Assembly (NCBI GenBank): GCA_936440205.1
Contig: OW387148.1
Span: 2,666,001 to 2,730,000, forward strand
DNA: 64,000 bases
Direction: 5' to 3'
DNA from: Lepidonotus clava
Lineage: Eukaryota > Annelida > Polychaeta > Phyllodocida > Polynoidae
Shown here: positions 1 to 12,883 of the stretch, in pieces
Layout: each line of letters starts with the position of its first letter
Position numbering within the stretch: the first letter of the stretch is position 1
Position numbers and translations under genes: made by a program
The notes under the pieces: model-generated
Databases searched by the model: none
What the model saw: only the letters and a program-made list of their open reading frames with translations
Told to the model about the DNA's origin: nothing

Positions 1-868
1 CACTTATGGGTTTTGGGCTGCACGTGTATTTCATATGGCTCCATGTCCTGTTGTGGCTGGTTGTGCATGTTTCATTCGACGATGAACGATGTATATTTGG
101 CATAATCATGCTGATGCAGAGATTCAGGGATTTCCATACACCAGACAGGACCAATAACATTACACGGGGTTCTCAAGCCCAACCCCTAATTTGCCTACCA
201 TAAGGTCACCCTGGAGGTGTATGTATATTTATGGTGCTGGTCCTACCCAAATATCCAAATGCAACAGGCTTAGAGGCTGTTGCGTAGCTTAACGTAAATA
301 ATGCCACCCTGGAGGGCCTGGTCTGGAGGGAGAAGCATCCTGATTGACGAGGGCCAACCCCCTGCAGCAGCCTGGGATCTGGAGGTAACAGTGTCCAGAG
401 GACTCTCAGGTGGTAGGGGTGGGGGTGTGCAGGGGGAGGGGGATTAACAGATGGAAGGGCGGATGTAGGGGTGCCAGGGCGTGGGTGTGGGGGATTTAAC
501 CGGCTTCAGGTCACCATTGTTTATTCCTTTTCTGTCCGGAGTTATCCACCTTTTTCCATAGATTCAGTATGTGGGTGTTCCCAAAAGAGTCCCTATGTTC
601 CTTGGGCGAAAATAAGGGGAAGCCCTTAGCACTTTGTGTTGAAAGGGTCTCTGGCCTCCATATGTCCAATGGTTTAACACGCCTTACCTGAGGATTTAAG
701 CGGGATTCGGGAATAGAAGGAGTCATTGGGTCTAAAAACTTTCACCAATAAAACCCGAAGTGGAAGACCAAGCTCGTCTTGCTGACCTTCAATTGGTCCA
801 ACCCCACTCTCCCCTTTACACCTCAAGATACAGCAAAATGGATTAGAATACTGTTTTTCAGATCATTT
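1..868. other. No gene seen
   Basis: Mixed-composition DNA with a G-rich stretch at 405-500. The word CACCCTGGAGG occurs near 207 and 305 and, slightly altered, near 1810 and 16725. Short open frames have no coding character. Confidence 0.5.
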
Positions 869-1024
869 CAGGAGGAGGGGGGTTCCTGGGTGTCTTGAAC
901 TCCCTTTGATTTCCCTAAATATAAGTTTGAATGAATAGGTTGGAACCCCCTTATATTTACCTCAAATCCCCTCAATTTCACCTGGATTTTAGCCCCTTTG
1001 ACTTTCGGGCTGGCTACGCCCCTG
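869..1024. mobile_element. Possible hAT-like element end
   Basis: The right end GGCTGGCTACGCCCCTG reads CAGGGGCGTAGCCAGCC in reverse, a tip common to small hAT-like elements of invertebrates. The left end (CAGGAGGAGGGGGGTTCC) is only loosely similar, and no target duplication is visible. Confidence 0.3.
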
Positions 1025-2139
1025 TTTCTCCATGTATGGTAGTAGTTTGTAGGTCTTTTACACAGTTATACTTAGATGTTTGAATCTATAAAAAAAACTA
1101 TAAAGGTCTCAAGACGACTCGCCTTGGAAAATAAAGTGTAACTTTGCGTTTCAAAGGAGGCATGTATGAAGAAATCAGTGGAGGAGAGCGGGGTCTCAAG
1201 GCCGACGGAGTCCTAATTCATCCGACGATCACAAGACTCAAGTGGAAGAGGTTCGAGGCGAGTGGCTCATTTTTATTTCCTCGTGAAGAAAAGCCGAGTA
1301 GCTCCTAATAGACCTATCACATGATCCTCAGACGAGATCCAAGATGGCCGCCGAGAGCTGGGCTGGGTTTGGGATGGATGGGGTAGGGGGAGGGAACCTG
1401 TGAGTCCAGCTAGGGAAACACTGCAGGAATTGACTCACTTTAAAGTATTGGTCTTTTCCTGGTCCGCGGATAGGAGGCGTGGACATCAGGTTCATGGAGT
1501 GAAGAGAAGGCGCTGGTAGAGAATAAAAGGGGGATGGCAAATAACATCTCACTGTCACGCCACTCTGTCCCCGCCGAGGAGCCGTAAAAAACTGCTCAGT
1601 CTTCGGACCAGAATAGGCCCCACTTTAAAAAATGGAATCTTCGATTGATTCCACTCTCCTCTCGCGGTGATGTCCTCCAGTCGCGTCCCCTTCGTTTCAA
1701 GGACGTCATGTCTAATATAACAGCTCCCACTCCTCCTCTATATATGGCCCTTGAGATTCTCAACTTCCCCTGTCGCATGATAAGCCTTCACTATAGTCGC
1801 CTCGCCGCCACCCCTGGAGGGCCCACTCTGTAGCTTTGATGGCGCATCCAAAAGAGCAGTCGGTACTAGGTGGACTTTGACAAGATTAATTCAAGTAGCC
1901 GTGCTTGTTTTCGCGCCCCTGACAGGGTCCCGGGGGCCGGGTGAGGGGTCAGCGGCGGCTACAGGTAGGCAGCATGTAGACAAAGCCTGCCTCGTGTCGG
2001 GCCGTGTCAGGGCTAACTGGACCATCGATCATAACGGTCAGTGGTCATTACCGGGGTGGCCGGGGTCCCCACCCTCCACGCCACCCGCCAAACTGACCAT
2101 TGGTCAGCCGGCTACTTGTAGCCCACTGCACCGGTAACA
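1025..2139. other. GC-rich, CpG-containing patch without a gene
   Basis: From about 1180 the sequence is CpG-rich. CAAGATGGCCGCC (YY1-like) lies at 1340-1352. Open frames occur on both strands with no recognisable protein. Confidence 0.4.
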
Positions 2140-2640
2140 CTTCCACCCCCCTACTGAGGTAGGATAACACGGGAAATTGTGGTGATGGATTCATATCGAA
2201 AAGTGTTCGCTCAAAGATTGGGAGCACTAAGGTACGTTTATACATGCCTTGGATACAGTGTGTAGCATATACTACCTGTCTTCTTTAGAAAGTATACAGT
2301 ACATGGGAATATGTCGAAGCGGTGTTTGCCTAAGGATTGGAAGCACTCGGTACATTTATATTTGTCTTAGGATATAGAGTACATCGCACACTACCTCCCT
2401 ACTTAGATGGTAGAGAGTAAGTGGGAAAATGTGTTGATCTATATCAAAGCGGTGTTTACCCAAAGATTGGGAGCACTAGGGTACATTTATTTATATGTGC
2501 CTTGGACACTGAATGTAACATGTATTACCTGTCTACTTAGATAGTATTATAAATAAGCGGGAAAATATTATGACAGATTTTGAAACGGTGTTTACTGAAA
2601 GATTTGGAGCACCAAGTGTCATATATAGAGTATAGCAGAG
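2140..2640. repeat. Diverged tandem repeat, four copies of about 120-135 bp
   Basis: The phrase AAAGATTGGGAGCACTAGG and its variants recur near 2216, 2335, 2465 and 2601. Each is followed by a GTACATTTAT-like stretch, a CCTTGGA/TCTTAGGA stretch and a TACCTGTCTACTTAGA-like stretch, then GGGAAAATRT. Spacings are 119, 130 and 136 bp. The copies are clearly old. No coding potential. Confidence 0.8.
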
Positions 2641-4282
2641 GTATATGGCAAATGTGATAGATATCATATTTGATGAGAGATGAGATCAGCGTACTGTAAG
2701 GCAGGTGTTACACTGTAGTATACAATAGACCTGTGCTGCTTTCTAGAAGATATGAAGCGTTATCAATACAATGCCTTTGTGGGTTGTATGATTATCTATA
2801 ATATGCACCTTAAGCAGAACAGGCATGGGGGAGCTATGTATATATATATATATGCATCTTAAGAAGGGTACATTCAGGGACTACACTGAGGACTACTTCA
2901 GTCCTGAGTGGAGAACTCAGGTGACTGTGGGTACTGACTGTGAAGGGCTCTCCCCGACAGGGGCCCACTAAAACAAAGCCCAACGTCTATGTGGCGGCAC
3001 GTCCATGTTTGCAGTGTGGCTGTCACTGAGGACTAATTAGAAAGCTCCCTTTTGAAATGAGCTCGGGGAAAGCGTGACTCCTTCACGTGCACGTGAGGTA
3101 TCTCTCCCCTCCCTCTCATCTCCATATGAAGAGAGTTTCAATGGATAATATTGTTCTGCAAGCCTGCGCAATCTTCAGAGTCAGAGCAAGATCTGATCAT
3201 CTGCACTGAAGTAGTCTACTACAGAAATGACATTTCTATAATAACAGAAGATTGAAAGTGCGATTCCCACTTATTACTTGTATTCTGTTAGGACGTTATA
3301 AAATGGTTAGACATGACATATCGGTATAATTTTTCATCGGTCTAAAATGATTGTGTTCATGCGCTTCAAGGAATAGCGAGTGAAACCCTAGATCTGGTCC
3401 GCGGACAATGATACTAATGCAAGCTGTCTACTTTTATGCTCGGTCATCGCTTTTCCCGAAAGTACTCAGTCACTCTCGGCAATACCTCAATGTGCAGCAA
3501 TGAATATCTTCACATAATAAGGCAATAGAAGTAAAGGAAATTGCACGGGTCTGCATCAAAGACATTTAATTTACGTTTTTTCATATCCACATTAGGGAAC
3601 AAAGAAGTCAGCGTCAGCTGTTTAACAAGAGTCTGAATGTATACTCAAAGAAACAGTAACTTGGTTTAACAAATTGAAGACGTTAGTGAAGAATTGAGAA
3701 GCGTTACGTTACCATAAAAGGGGCGGTAGCGGTGACAAGGCCATATAAGGCAAAGGCAGACGTAAAGGTCCTTAATTTAATGTTCACTTTTTTCAGAATA
3801 GATATTACAGACAAGACCCCCCACCGGTTTGTAAAGTAAATACACGCCCTAAAACACATCCGTATATTAATGAGTTTAAACGCTAGAGTAAACAATATTT
3901 CATACTAATAATTGCGAGGTCTTAGCTATCTAGTTTGATAAAATCGTAATCATAAAATATGCCCTGCATGGTTGTATGTTAATAACAATAGAAGCGGGAT
4001 GAATATAATTATGCATAGATAAAGGGTGATACATAGACTAAGACCAGAGAGGAATACAAACGTTTATGAATGTATTACATATCATCAGTAGCCACTAATT
4101 GTCCTGTTATGTACCAGCATTATGTTTTAGTAAACAACACATGTAAGCATGCAGTATTCAGGCTTCTTTTATACAAAAATAATCTCCTATCTTTATATTC
4201 TCATATACAGCACGCCTTTCGAAGGCCATGTCAGTCCATACACACGTTACTGCACGGACCAGCTCCTGTACTACTCTAAACC
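2641..4282. other. AT-rich DNA, no gene seen
   Basis: A short TA run (2836-2853) and the E-box palindrome at 3084 are the only notable items. Confidence 0.5.
3084..3095. promoter_or_regulatory. Double E-box palindrome
   Basis: CACGTGCACGTG is two abutting CACGTG E-boxes, a typical bHLH/bHLH-ZIP target shape. GACTAATTAG, a homeodomain-type word, lies about 55 bp upstream. Confidence 0.3.
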
Positions 4283-4480
4283 CTTCGGAGCTGCTTGGAG
4301 CAGTTCGGAGCTGCTCGGAGATGTTCGGTACTGCTCGGTTCTTCTCGGAGCAGTACCGAGCAGTTCGGTACTGCTCGGTACTGCACCGAGCTGCTCCGAG
4401 CTGCTCCGAGCTGCTCGGTACTGCTCGGAGCTGCTCGGAGCCGTTCGGTACTGCTCGGTACTGCTCGGAGCTGCTCGGAC
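4283..4480. repeat. Phased 10-bp repeat array (consensus CTGCTCGGAG / CTGCTCGGTA)
   Basis: Twenty decamers follow one another without a single phase slip. Variants swap AG and TA at the end and differ at one to three positions. Because 10 is not a multiple of 3, each frame cycles through the same 10-residue peptide, and five overlapping open frames of 85-158 codons (three on +, two on -) cross it. These are repeat artefacts, not genes. Many units form GAGCTGCTC, the near-palindrome scattered elsewhere in the window, so single strands could fold into many alternative hairpins. Ten base pairs is about one helical turn. Confidence 0.92.
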
Positions 4481-4887
4481 CGCTCTCCAGCCCCCGTGGC
4501 AGTACGCCCAAACAGGTGCAGCAGTGTACAAGTACTGCACCGCCAGTCTTAAGAAGATATATAGCTCCACAGAGGCCCCTTCTATTGTAGGTGCTCATCA
4601 GGTTTTTAATGCACCCTCCCCGTAGTGTTGTGCGCCAGGTCTGGTCCTGATAAGACGATGTAGGCTAGTGATCGGAGCATGTATGTATTTGTCACCATCA
4701 GGGCCCCATACGGGGGTCCTGGGCGTGAGGCCCGGCCCTGTCACTAGGCTTTTATCTCAGCGGCACGCCATCTAGTCGATCGGTGTCATCACCATTTCTG
4801 TAGCCTGTGGAGACAGAGTGCGTACCCATAAACACCCAGTATTCGCCACCTTGTGTGGGTGCACCTATCGTTTTCACATGGGATCCA

Positions 4888-4890
<3 letters not shown>

Positions 4891-4942
<52 letters not shown>
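4891..4942. repeat. TA microsatellite, 26 units
   Basis: Uninterrupted TA run. Tyr/Ile-rich open frames across it are artefacts. Confidence 0.98.
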
Positions 4943-4943
<1 letters not shown>

Positions 4944-7900
4944 CACCATTAAACATTAAGCCTAAATACATCATGTGTAAGTTGCTAAGAGGGCATTACT
5001 CCGTTTGAAAACAAACACTGTGTATGGATTTGAGTAAGGTATTACTTTGTCAACTATGTTAATACACATCATTTGTATAAAAAGAAATGAAGAAGTAAAA
5101 AGTGAAAGGACATACAGGCTTTTAGAGGGTTGGTCTCCTTGTATGATAATAACTACTCCGATGCACCCATATGTGAGTGTTCAAGGACTGGTTTCAAGCT
5201 ATAGTATGATGTATTTTTATCAGTCAGAGACATTCAATAGAAACTACGCTCAATGAAAAGGGAAAGATCTTTTGATGTTGTTCTCCTTTGAGTAGAATTA
5301 GTTCTCCATAGCTGGAAAGCAAACCCAAAGGTAAACTCTTACAGTAGATTGTATTGTCCTTCCAATCTGTATTACTTGAGTCCTTCAGACAGTACCTGTG
5401 CCTCTTTGAGGTGCCATCTTTAGGATTCTATATGTTCCTCTTTCCTAGGTAAGGAAAGACTGGTATCAGCTGTACCTGTGAATGTTTGTGAGTAGTATAA
5501 TGGCGAAGGTCATCGTGTCAGGCGATCCTTTGGAGGCTGAAAAGGCTCTCAATGTGTTTTGTTTAACCGCAACAAAGGAGGAGAGAATCCTTTGATGTTT
5601 AGTCCCAAGGCTAGGCTGTCATATTACATGTGGTGTTCGCAAGGCAATGGGTGGCCGTGAAGCAACAGTCATAGGCTATTTTGACTCCTGAAAACCAATA
5701 CTTGTAAATGGATTGTGTATAAATAGCTTGAAGTTTAGATGCTCATTGCCATTCATAATGAATACGTCCCTACATGTGAGCCTTTTGTCAAGTGCTTCAA
5801 ACTCAAACACAATTACAGTGTAATTTGATTTAAAAGAAAGGTGATTTCAATTCGTACAGATGCCACTCAAAATTCGACTTTGTGTTTTAACACACATACC
5901 TGATATTTCAAGACGAACTTGGCAAGTCGCACATGTACTGTGATGTTGCACGTAAGAACCACACAATAAGAATCAATAGCTGTGTGATGTATTGCCGTCT
6001 TAGTAGAATCATATACATGAAAAGTAGCATCTCAATCAAAACATCAATTTAGCATTCTAAAAGATTAAGAACTAGATAGACACAAAACGTATGACATTTT
6101 AAAAGATTTCTTACTACATGCAGTCTAAAGAACAGATATGTTGAAGCGTAATGAATTATACGCTACATCTATATAACTTCCTAGCGACCGTGATTATTAA
6201 TGATCCCCCGTATATCTGCTGCCTAAACAATTACTTGTATAGTCGTATACCCATGATCAGCGAAAACTTTCAAATAGGTCAGAGCGTGGATCCCATACAA
6301 CACCCCTTTTACTTGGGGGGGGGGGGTGATGTTAGAAGGGGCGAACAGACAATGAGATCTCCGGGGATACGGAGCCCGCCCCTCAGGGAGGGTGAAGAAG
6401 ACTCCCCTACCTGCGTGTGCGGTCCGTCTCGTGCACGGGGTACAAACTGCTCAGTCAGGGGTTAGATTACGGGCAGGGCAGGGGTCGACATGGCCCTTAG
6501 TCGGCACTAAGTATGGGCCTCTCCGACAATTGGCCCCCACAGGAGCGTCTATTTACAGGGTCAAGGGTCAGAGGTTTAGGCTGCAGGGCCTACACGTGAG
6601 GCTCGGGTCACGGGAGGAGGCATCATACCATGTCAGCATGGAGGACTCGGCCTCCGCCCTCACCCTCCACTGAACGGCTGAAAACTTAAGGCTCTGTTGG
6701 ACTTGCCGATTTTGAGCACCAACTTTTGGTTGTCTATAATTTTCATTAGTACTCTGACAAAATACTATACATACTGCATGTTTTTTGAAAGGGAATTATA
6801 AATCCTTTTTAATAACATAATATAGCATATCTACGGTTAACCAATATTCTAACTGCCGTTTTTTGAAATCGGGTTTCAATCAGCCAATGGAATAGCGCCT
6901 TAAGTCTACTGCTGGCTTCCCATCAAGAGAAACACATACATCATTCCTATACTTCAATATGTATTCTTATTTTCGAGATGCACAGGAGAGCTCTTGTTTA
7001 TGGTTCATAAAATATCAATCAGTGCTTGCGGTTGCCTGGGAAGACTAAGTAACTGAAAACATACGTAGAAGTAAAACATTTCTTATATTGAAACAGAAGC
7101 ATAGGAATTACAAGAAAATATAAATGTACAAAAGAGGGCGGTGCTAGAAATAAGCCAGACATCAGAAATACAAAAAAAACATATCATTACAAAGGCCTCT
7201 GGCTGATGGCCATATTCTATATCTAAAATAGTGTGTGCGAGTCCATAGGAATGCATCTTTTTCTATAGCCTAAAAAGATGGCCTTGCCTTGCTTCGCCCC
7301 AAAACAGATGACACGTCGGGAAGGGAGGAACATCAGTGGGCCTGACAGGCTGGAGAATTAGATTTCTTTCGGTCAAAGAAGGATGGAGCAAAATCTCCTA
7401 CATTAGTATACAGTTCATATGGATCGGGCGAGCGCGGCTTGATTCGGCCCGAGGCCGCAGCACTGGCGGATAAAATCCCATATTGTGTAAGGTGATTTCT
7501 GTCAGTACTGATATCAATCCCATTAGGAATGGCAGAAGATTAAGCCGAACTACACCCTACATGATAACGTGTTTACTGTTGCGGCCTAGAACGGGTCGCC
7601 ATCTTCGGGGCGGGGAGGGGAGGGGAAGAAGGGGGAGAGAGGAGGTGTCGTGTTCTTATATGTGCAGGGAGGGGAGAAGCTATGCAAGAAAGCCCCACAA
7701 AGACAAAGGATGACAGGAGGCAGGTGACCCTCTGGCAGAAAGGAGATATGTGGAGATAAGACATCTGTCTCCACTGCGAGGGGATGAGGGGGGATAGCAA
7801 CAGGCATAAAGACATACCTATGACTTATACATATACCCGCCTGACGCCACCCACATTGACAACCTACAGCGCACGCCCCATGCACTGCGGCACTATCCTG

Positions 7901-9164
7901 ACTCCCACGGTGGTCAAGCCACCCCGGTCCCTCCCTGGTCAAGCCGGTCCTAGGGCCCTTTGTATTCCTCCCCACCCCGCCTGCCCCGCCCCTGGAGCGT
8001 GATCGGGGTGGGGCCACGCTCTCCTGGGGGTTAGGAATATTCATCCAGAATGGACCGGCCAAGTGCCGCTGGTTAAATACAGATCATCTGCTCAGAATAT
8101 GGCCCTTGGAGCAGCTCAGGGGGCAGCAGCTCTCAACTCCGTCTTAGTGGGTCTGGGAAGTGTGTTAAAGAAAGTGTTTTGACTTCTCCGCAGTTTGTTC
8201 TGTCGTTGTTCGACTGTGCACATGCATGAGATGGGGGCTTACAATGACCAGGTAAACACATTCGGGGGCTCAGGGCTTTTGCCCTAATCGTTTGCCACTA
8301 GATTGCGGAGCATAAACCTTAAGACCCATAACTATTTGACGACTCTGTACCGTCATGGTGGATGACCTATATGTATGCTGTATTTGCAATGAGTTGAACC
8401 AGAATATCGTTGCTTTAATCGCCAGGCGATTGCAACATTTGCCCAGCGATTTATACGACAATTGGTACATACTTAATCAAGTAGGTATGGGGTGTACATG
8501 TCTCAGGGAGATTTCTGTATATTCAGCAGTTCCAACTGAATAACCATGCACGTTTACTTCTCCGTGTGCATGCCAAAGGCTATAACGACAGGCCAAAACT
8601 GTTCAAAGCAGACCTCACCCAAGTAAACTTTGACATTGAAGAATGTACTTTTACTTTTTCTAGATAAGAGGATAATTTTATCCCCAAACCCTGCTCTCTC
8701 TGCCTGACTCCTAATACCTCTAGCGTGAAGGGGTGAACCCATTCATAGGCACCTATCGATTATGGATGAGGGGTTTCATTCAGAGAGCTTTAAAACTAAA
8801 TCACTAAATAAATCTGCCACACACAAAAAACACTCCTGGCATGGGATCTTTCGATGTTCGCATGATGTATGGCAGTAAGGTTGTATAGCCAGCACCCTGA
8901 CATGACTTGGCACTAACTCCCAGTCCCTAACCCGCACAACTCCCGGCTTACTGGAGGCGGCCCTCCTCGCCCGGAATCCCCCTCCCAAACACGCGCCATA
9001 CACTAGGGCTTTCTCTCTGCCCCGTGCCCCGTAAGAATGGGCCTGGGACGCACTTGTCGGCCCCCTGAAGGATTCATTATGCCCTGGTAGGGACGGGGGT
9101 CGGGCTGTATGTCTTTATCAGAGCCCTGCCCGGCCATGAGTTGCTCTCCTTCATCAGTGTACCG
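4943..9164. other. AT-rich DNA with two GC-rich patches, no gene seen
   Basis: GC-rich patches lie at about 6300-6680 (with a run of ten or more G at 6317) and 7560-8120 (CGCCATCTT at 7598, a reverse YY1-like word; GAGCAGCTC at 8109). The rest is AT-rich with no coding signal. Confidence 0.5.
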
Positions 9165-9205
9165 AGTGGCGGAGCAGCTCCGAGCAGCTCCGAGCAGCTC
9201 GCAGC
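9165..9205. repeat. Three phased GAGCAGCTC units
   Basis: GAGCAGCTC starts at 9172, 9182 and 9192, at 10-bp spacing, as in the array at 4283 but in the other orientation. Confidence 0.8.
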
Positions 9206-9380
9206 CCCTTACGCGCGGGCGCCGACCATACGTATCCTTCATGTCCGATTACGGCAATATGGCCGGAATAAAATGGATGATAGACCTGCACTGCGGGTGG
9301 TTCAGGGGAATTATTCTCTCTGGTCCATCTATCATCGGGGTCTGTGTGGGGCCGGCATCAGTCAAGGGGGGTAGCGTATA

Positions 9381-12103
9381 CTACTAGCACTACACACCGA
9401 CACTCGCCCACATCCTGTGTACACGTGCACAGGCCTGGAAAAACCTCTTGTATGTGCTCCACGGTAGGAATAGCTTCAGCTCTTTTCCATGGCTGCACCT
9501 CTTAGGCCTATAGTATGCTTTGATTCATAATGAATGTTCAGAATGCACAAAGTCAGGGTTCCTTGGCTGTTGCAGTGGGGAAATAACAACGGTTATGTGC
9601 TGGTGTATTTCCTGGTTATCAGGTATTGGGCGGGGTGCCTGAACAGTGCCCGGAGCTGTAGAAACTACTCATTGTGTGTTCAGTCATGTGGATGGAATAC
9701 AAGTTATGATATATATAGAAGTTTTTGGAGACAGATCTTGTAATTTCTTGTATTATTGTACCAGCTCAGTTCGCGGCTACCTAAAAGAGCTGTTTTACTA
9801 TTCATCCATATGACACATCCTTAGCCTGAGGTGAATGTCAGACCTGTCTATACATCGTGCAGACGGGATCTATATCTTCTCATACTGTTCGTTATTTGCA
9901 ACTAGGATGAACCTTTCTTTTCTGCCTGATATTTACAACTGTGATAGGTCTTCAGTTGCCCTTTGATAACCCGATACATTTATATTGATTATTCAATGCA
10001 ATATCTTTCAAATCAATGATTATTTGCTGGTATACAACCAATCTTTCTGTGTCGGAAAAGGAATGCTTTAGATGGAAAGAGAAGATATAAATAGCACAGG
10101 AGGGGTTATGGATTAAATAGCTAACCTGTTATCTAAGGATGTAAATAGTATTGATTGAACAACAAACCTATTCTACTTGCAAATTAACTGTTTTATTCAG
10201 TTAACATTAAGTCCCACTTTTTATATCTCCCCCAATACCATGAACTGTTTTCCACAGCCCCTTTTCCTCAGGTGCAACATGATTAAACAACCATACCGGA
10301 TCTCCTGCCACACTATACCTCCTTTTATCTAACCCCTCCAGTAAGTAACATATATGCACCTGAAAGGAGGAGGAGGATGATCCGCTCCTAGTGCTGCACT
10401 TACGGCATATGGCATCAACACCCGCCCACTCCACCTTACCCGCAGCTCCCTCCAGCCATGAATAGGTAATGAGATAAGTATTTTATTTGGCGCTGTCCTG
10501 GCGCAGTTGATTTACTCCCGGATAAACGGTCCGTGTCGCCAGCCCTTTACAATTTATCCGTCGCCCTCTGTTCATGAATACAGACAGACTGCCGACAATT
10601 AGAGGACCACACTGTCCTGTCCCCTCGGTGCCCACGCCTTGTTTGCCGGCGAAATACTATCGGTCATGCAATATGGCCGCTGGTGGGGCCCAGTGGTGTC
10701 AAGGGCTGTTTGCCGGAAAATAGTTTAATCGAAATGGTGGGACCAGTATTTGCCAATTTAGATACGGGTGGAATATCATGGGGCCCAGTGGACAATGGGA
10801 AAGTCAGGACTTTATTACTTGAAATTGTGAGTATCATTTCGAAGGCAAATAGCAAGAACCATCAATTGAACTCTCATGGAATCATAATATTGGGATGTGT
10901 TTTAAAGTTAATTCACAAACATTTAGTTATTTTTCATTTATCTCATAGCATTCCGGTATAATGTTTGTTTTTAATAATTACTGATGTATTCGATTCCTTC
11001 CGAATAAGAAATAAGGATATAGATAAACTGTTTTTTTCCCAAGCATCTAACAGAATTATGTCGTTGCTAAATGCACCATGATAGAAAAGAATTTGTATGG
11101 AATCGGATATATAGAACGGTAGATTATGGCAAAGTGCACAATATGGTTTCTGGTTATACTTAAGGCTTCCCTTTTTAACACTAACTATCTACAGGTAATA
11201 CATTAACGTGATCGACCCAGGCGCAACATGACCCCCTTGAAGGTTTCTACCCTACCAGAAAAGTAGTCCAGGGGCGTGCCGAAACGTGTCTAAGGTGGCC
11301 GATCATTAAGGGAGCGGGATATTGAGCGCGGGGCGTGCCGAGGCGGGAAACTCGGGGCAAAATGTCGTCTGCTGATGCCCGAGGGCGTGTTGGCGCGGGA
11401 AAAAGTGGCGCTCGGCGACTGGAAGTCGTCTGCTCGATCTGCATTTCATGCCCGCTCTTTGGGCGTCCCTGATAAAGAGATCAATACGCGTAAAGAAGGT
11501 GGTTTCTCCCGCGCACTACTTCCATGCGCGCACGTCCCAGCGGAAGGCGGTGCGGCGCCGGATGGCGATGCTTGTCATGCGCGTTGTCTTACTTAGAAAC
11601 GAGGCCGATTTCCCCAGCCGCCGCCACCATCACGGCCCCTTGGAGTGGGGCCACCTCGCGGCGCCCCCTCTCGTCAAGACCTGAGGTATGAGCACTTGTG
11701 TCTGGCGAGCACAAAACCAGCGCTACATGTTGAGTTTATGGGGCATACGGCGCTGGTGTATCAGGCGAATGGGATGTCGACAAGGGCCAGGCCTGGTGTC
11801 CAGACTCGGCCAGTACTGCGCCGCTCAAGACCATCATTCGTTACCCTTGTTTTTGTTCCCGGCCCTATTATTTGTCCTGATCTTTCCTCCAGTAGTGACC
11901 CAAGGTAGCAGTGCAATAGAGATGGCTCGTCTCCAGTTTTAACAATAATAATCTATGACAAGTAGGACGTCAGTGTTGCCGTCCAGTTATGGCTAGCACC
12001 TGTCTTATTGTCTAACCCCATTCCTGGAACTGTGTAGACGAAGCTCACTTACTGGAGTTGATCTTACATATTACATATATATACATAGGCCTCAGAGCTA
12101 TTC
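9381..12103. other. AT-rich DNA then a GC-rich patch, no gene seen
   Basis: 9400-11200 is AT-rich. 11230-11700 is CpG-rich, with GCGGCGCCCCCTC at about 11659 and several overlapping frames that do not resemble protein. Confidence 0.45.
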
Positions 12104-12145
12104 TTAGAAAGTTGTTCTTAGAAAGTTGTTCTTAGAAAGTCATTG
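12104..12145. repeat. 14-bp unit repeated three times
   Basis: TTCTTAGAAAGTTG occurs twice in direct succession and a third time with its last two bases changed (about 12104-12145). It is a simple local duplication with no visible function. Confidence 0.85.
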
Positions 12146-12398
12146 CAAATAATCGATTATGTACAGGTGTACAAAGAAGCGCTATATAACATATTTGTTA
12201 GACTTGAGGATGTGGAAATCTAGCTTGTAAGTTGCAGACTGATATATAGCCCTATCTGGGCGTGGGGCCGGTGGCGTTAGGGCGTCGGCTGCTATGTGTT
12301 ACCACGTTACAGCGAGTCTTCTAATTGACAGTGTCGTTCAATATGACTAATTTACTGGTTATCTCATCCATCATGGCCGCTGGGCCGTCCGGTCTAGA

Positions 12399-12414
12399 GG
12401 CGCCCCCTGCTTCC
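12399..12414 (-). promoter_or_regulatory. CTCF-like word
   Basis: Reverse complement GGAAGCAGGGGGCGCC carries the AGGGGGCGC half but is weak at the 5' side. It lies in a CpG-rich patch. Confidence 0.3.
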
Positions 12415-12883
12415 CCCGCCCTCCACGGCCCGGCCTCCCCTAATGGCGTCTGTTAGCGGCCACCCGGCCCAAAACAAATAGGCGTGGGCCACGGCGGCCG
12501 GCTCCTTTTATCCCTGTGTGTTCTACTCGCGTCGTGTGCTGCTGAATTGCATGGGCACACCATTTCCGACACTTTTCCTCATTTCATGGGCACAGAGCGC
12601 CGGATATTGCTAATAGATTTTGTCTGGGGCCGTCCTGCGTAGGTTGGTACGAGCAGTTAGCCGACGTTATAGGATGGAGGTTGGAGTTGGTTGTGGCAGG
12701 GAAGGAGGGGTTGAGATGTGGAGTGAGAAGGCGAAGGTGTCCCTTGACGATTGGGGGGTTTTGTGGGGCGTGCAGCATTTAATCTGGATATGGTTTCAAC
12801 AAAAGATTGGTCCAACAGTCATGCACTCAGCTTCAAATACACATAGTGCGCACACTGACTTCTCCCCTCCAGCCCTCCTCTAC

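Noticed and set aside
4149-4625. 158-, 146- and 120-codon open frames as repeat-protein genes
   Set aside because: They are open only because a 10-bp repeat lacks stops in every rotation, and both strands are affected.
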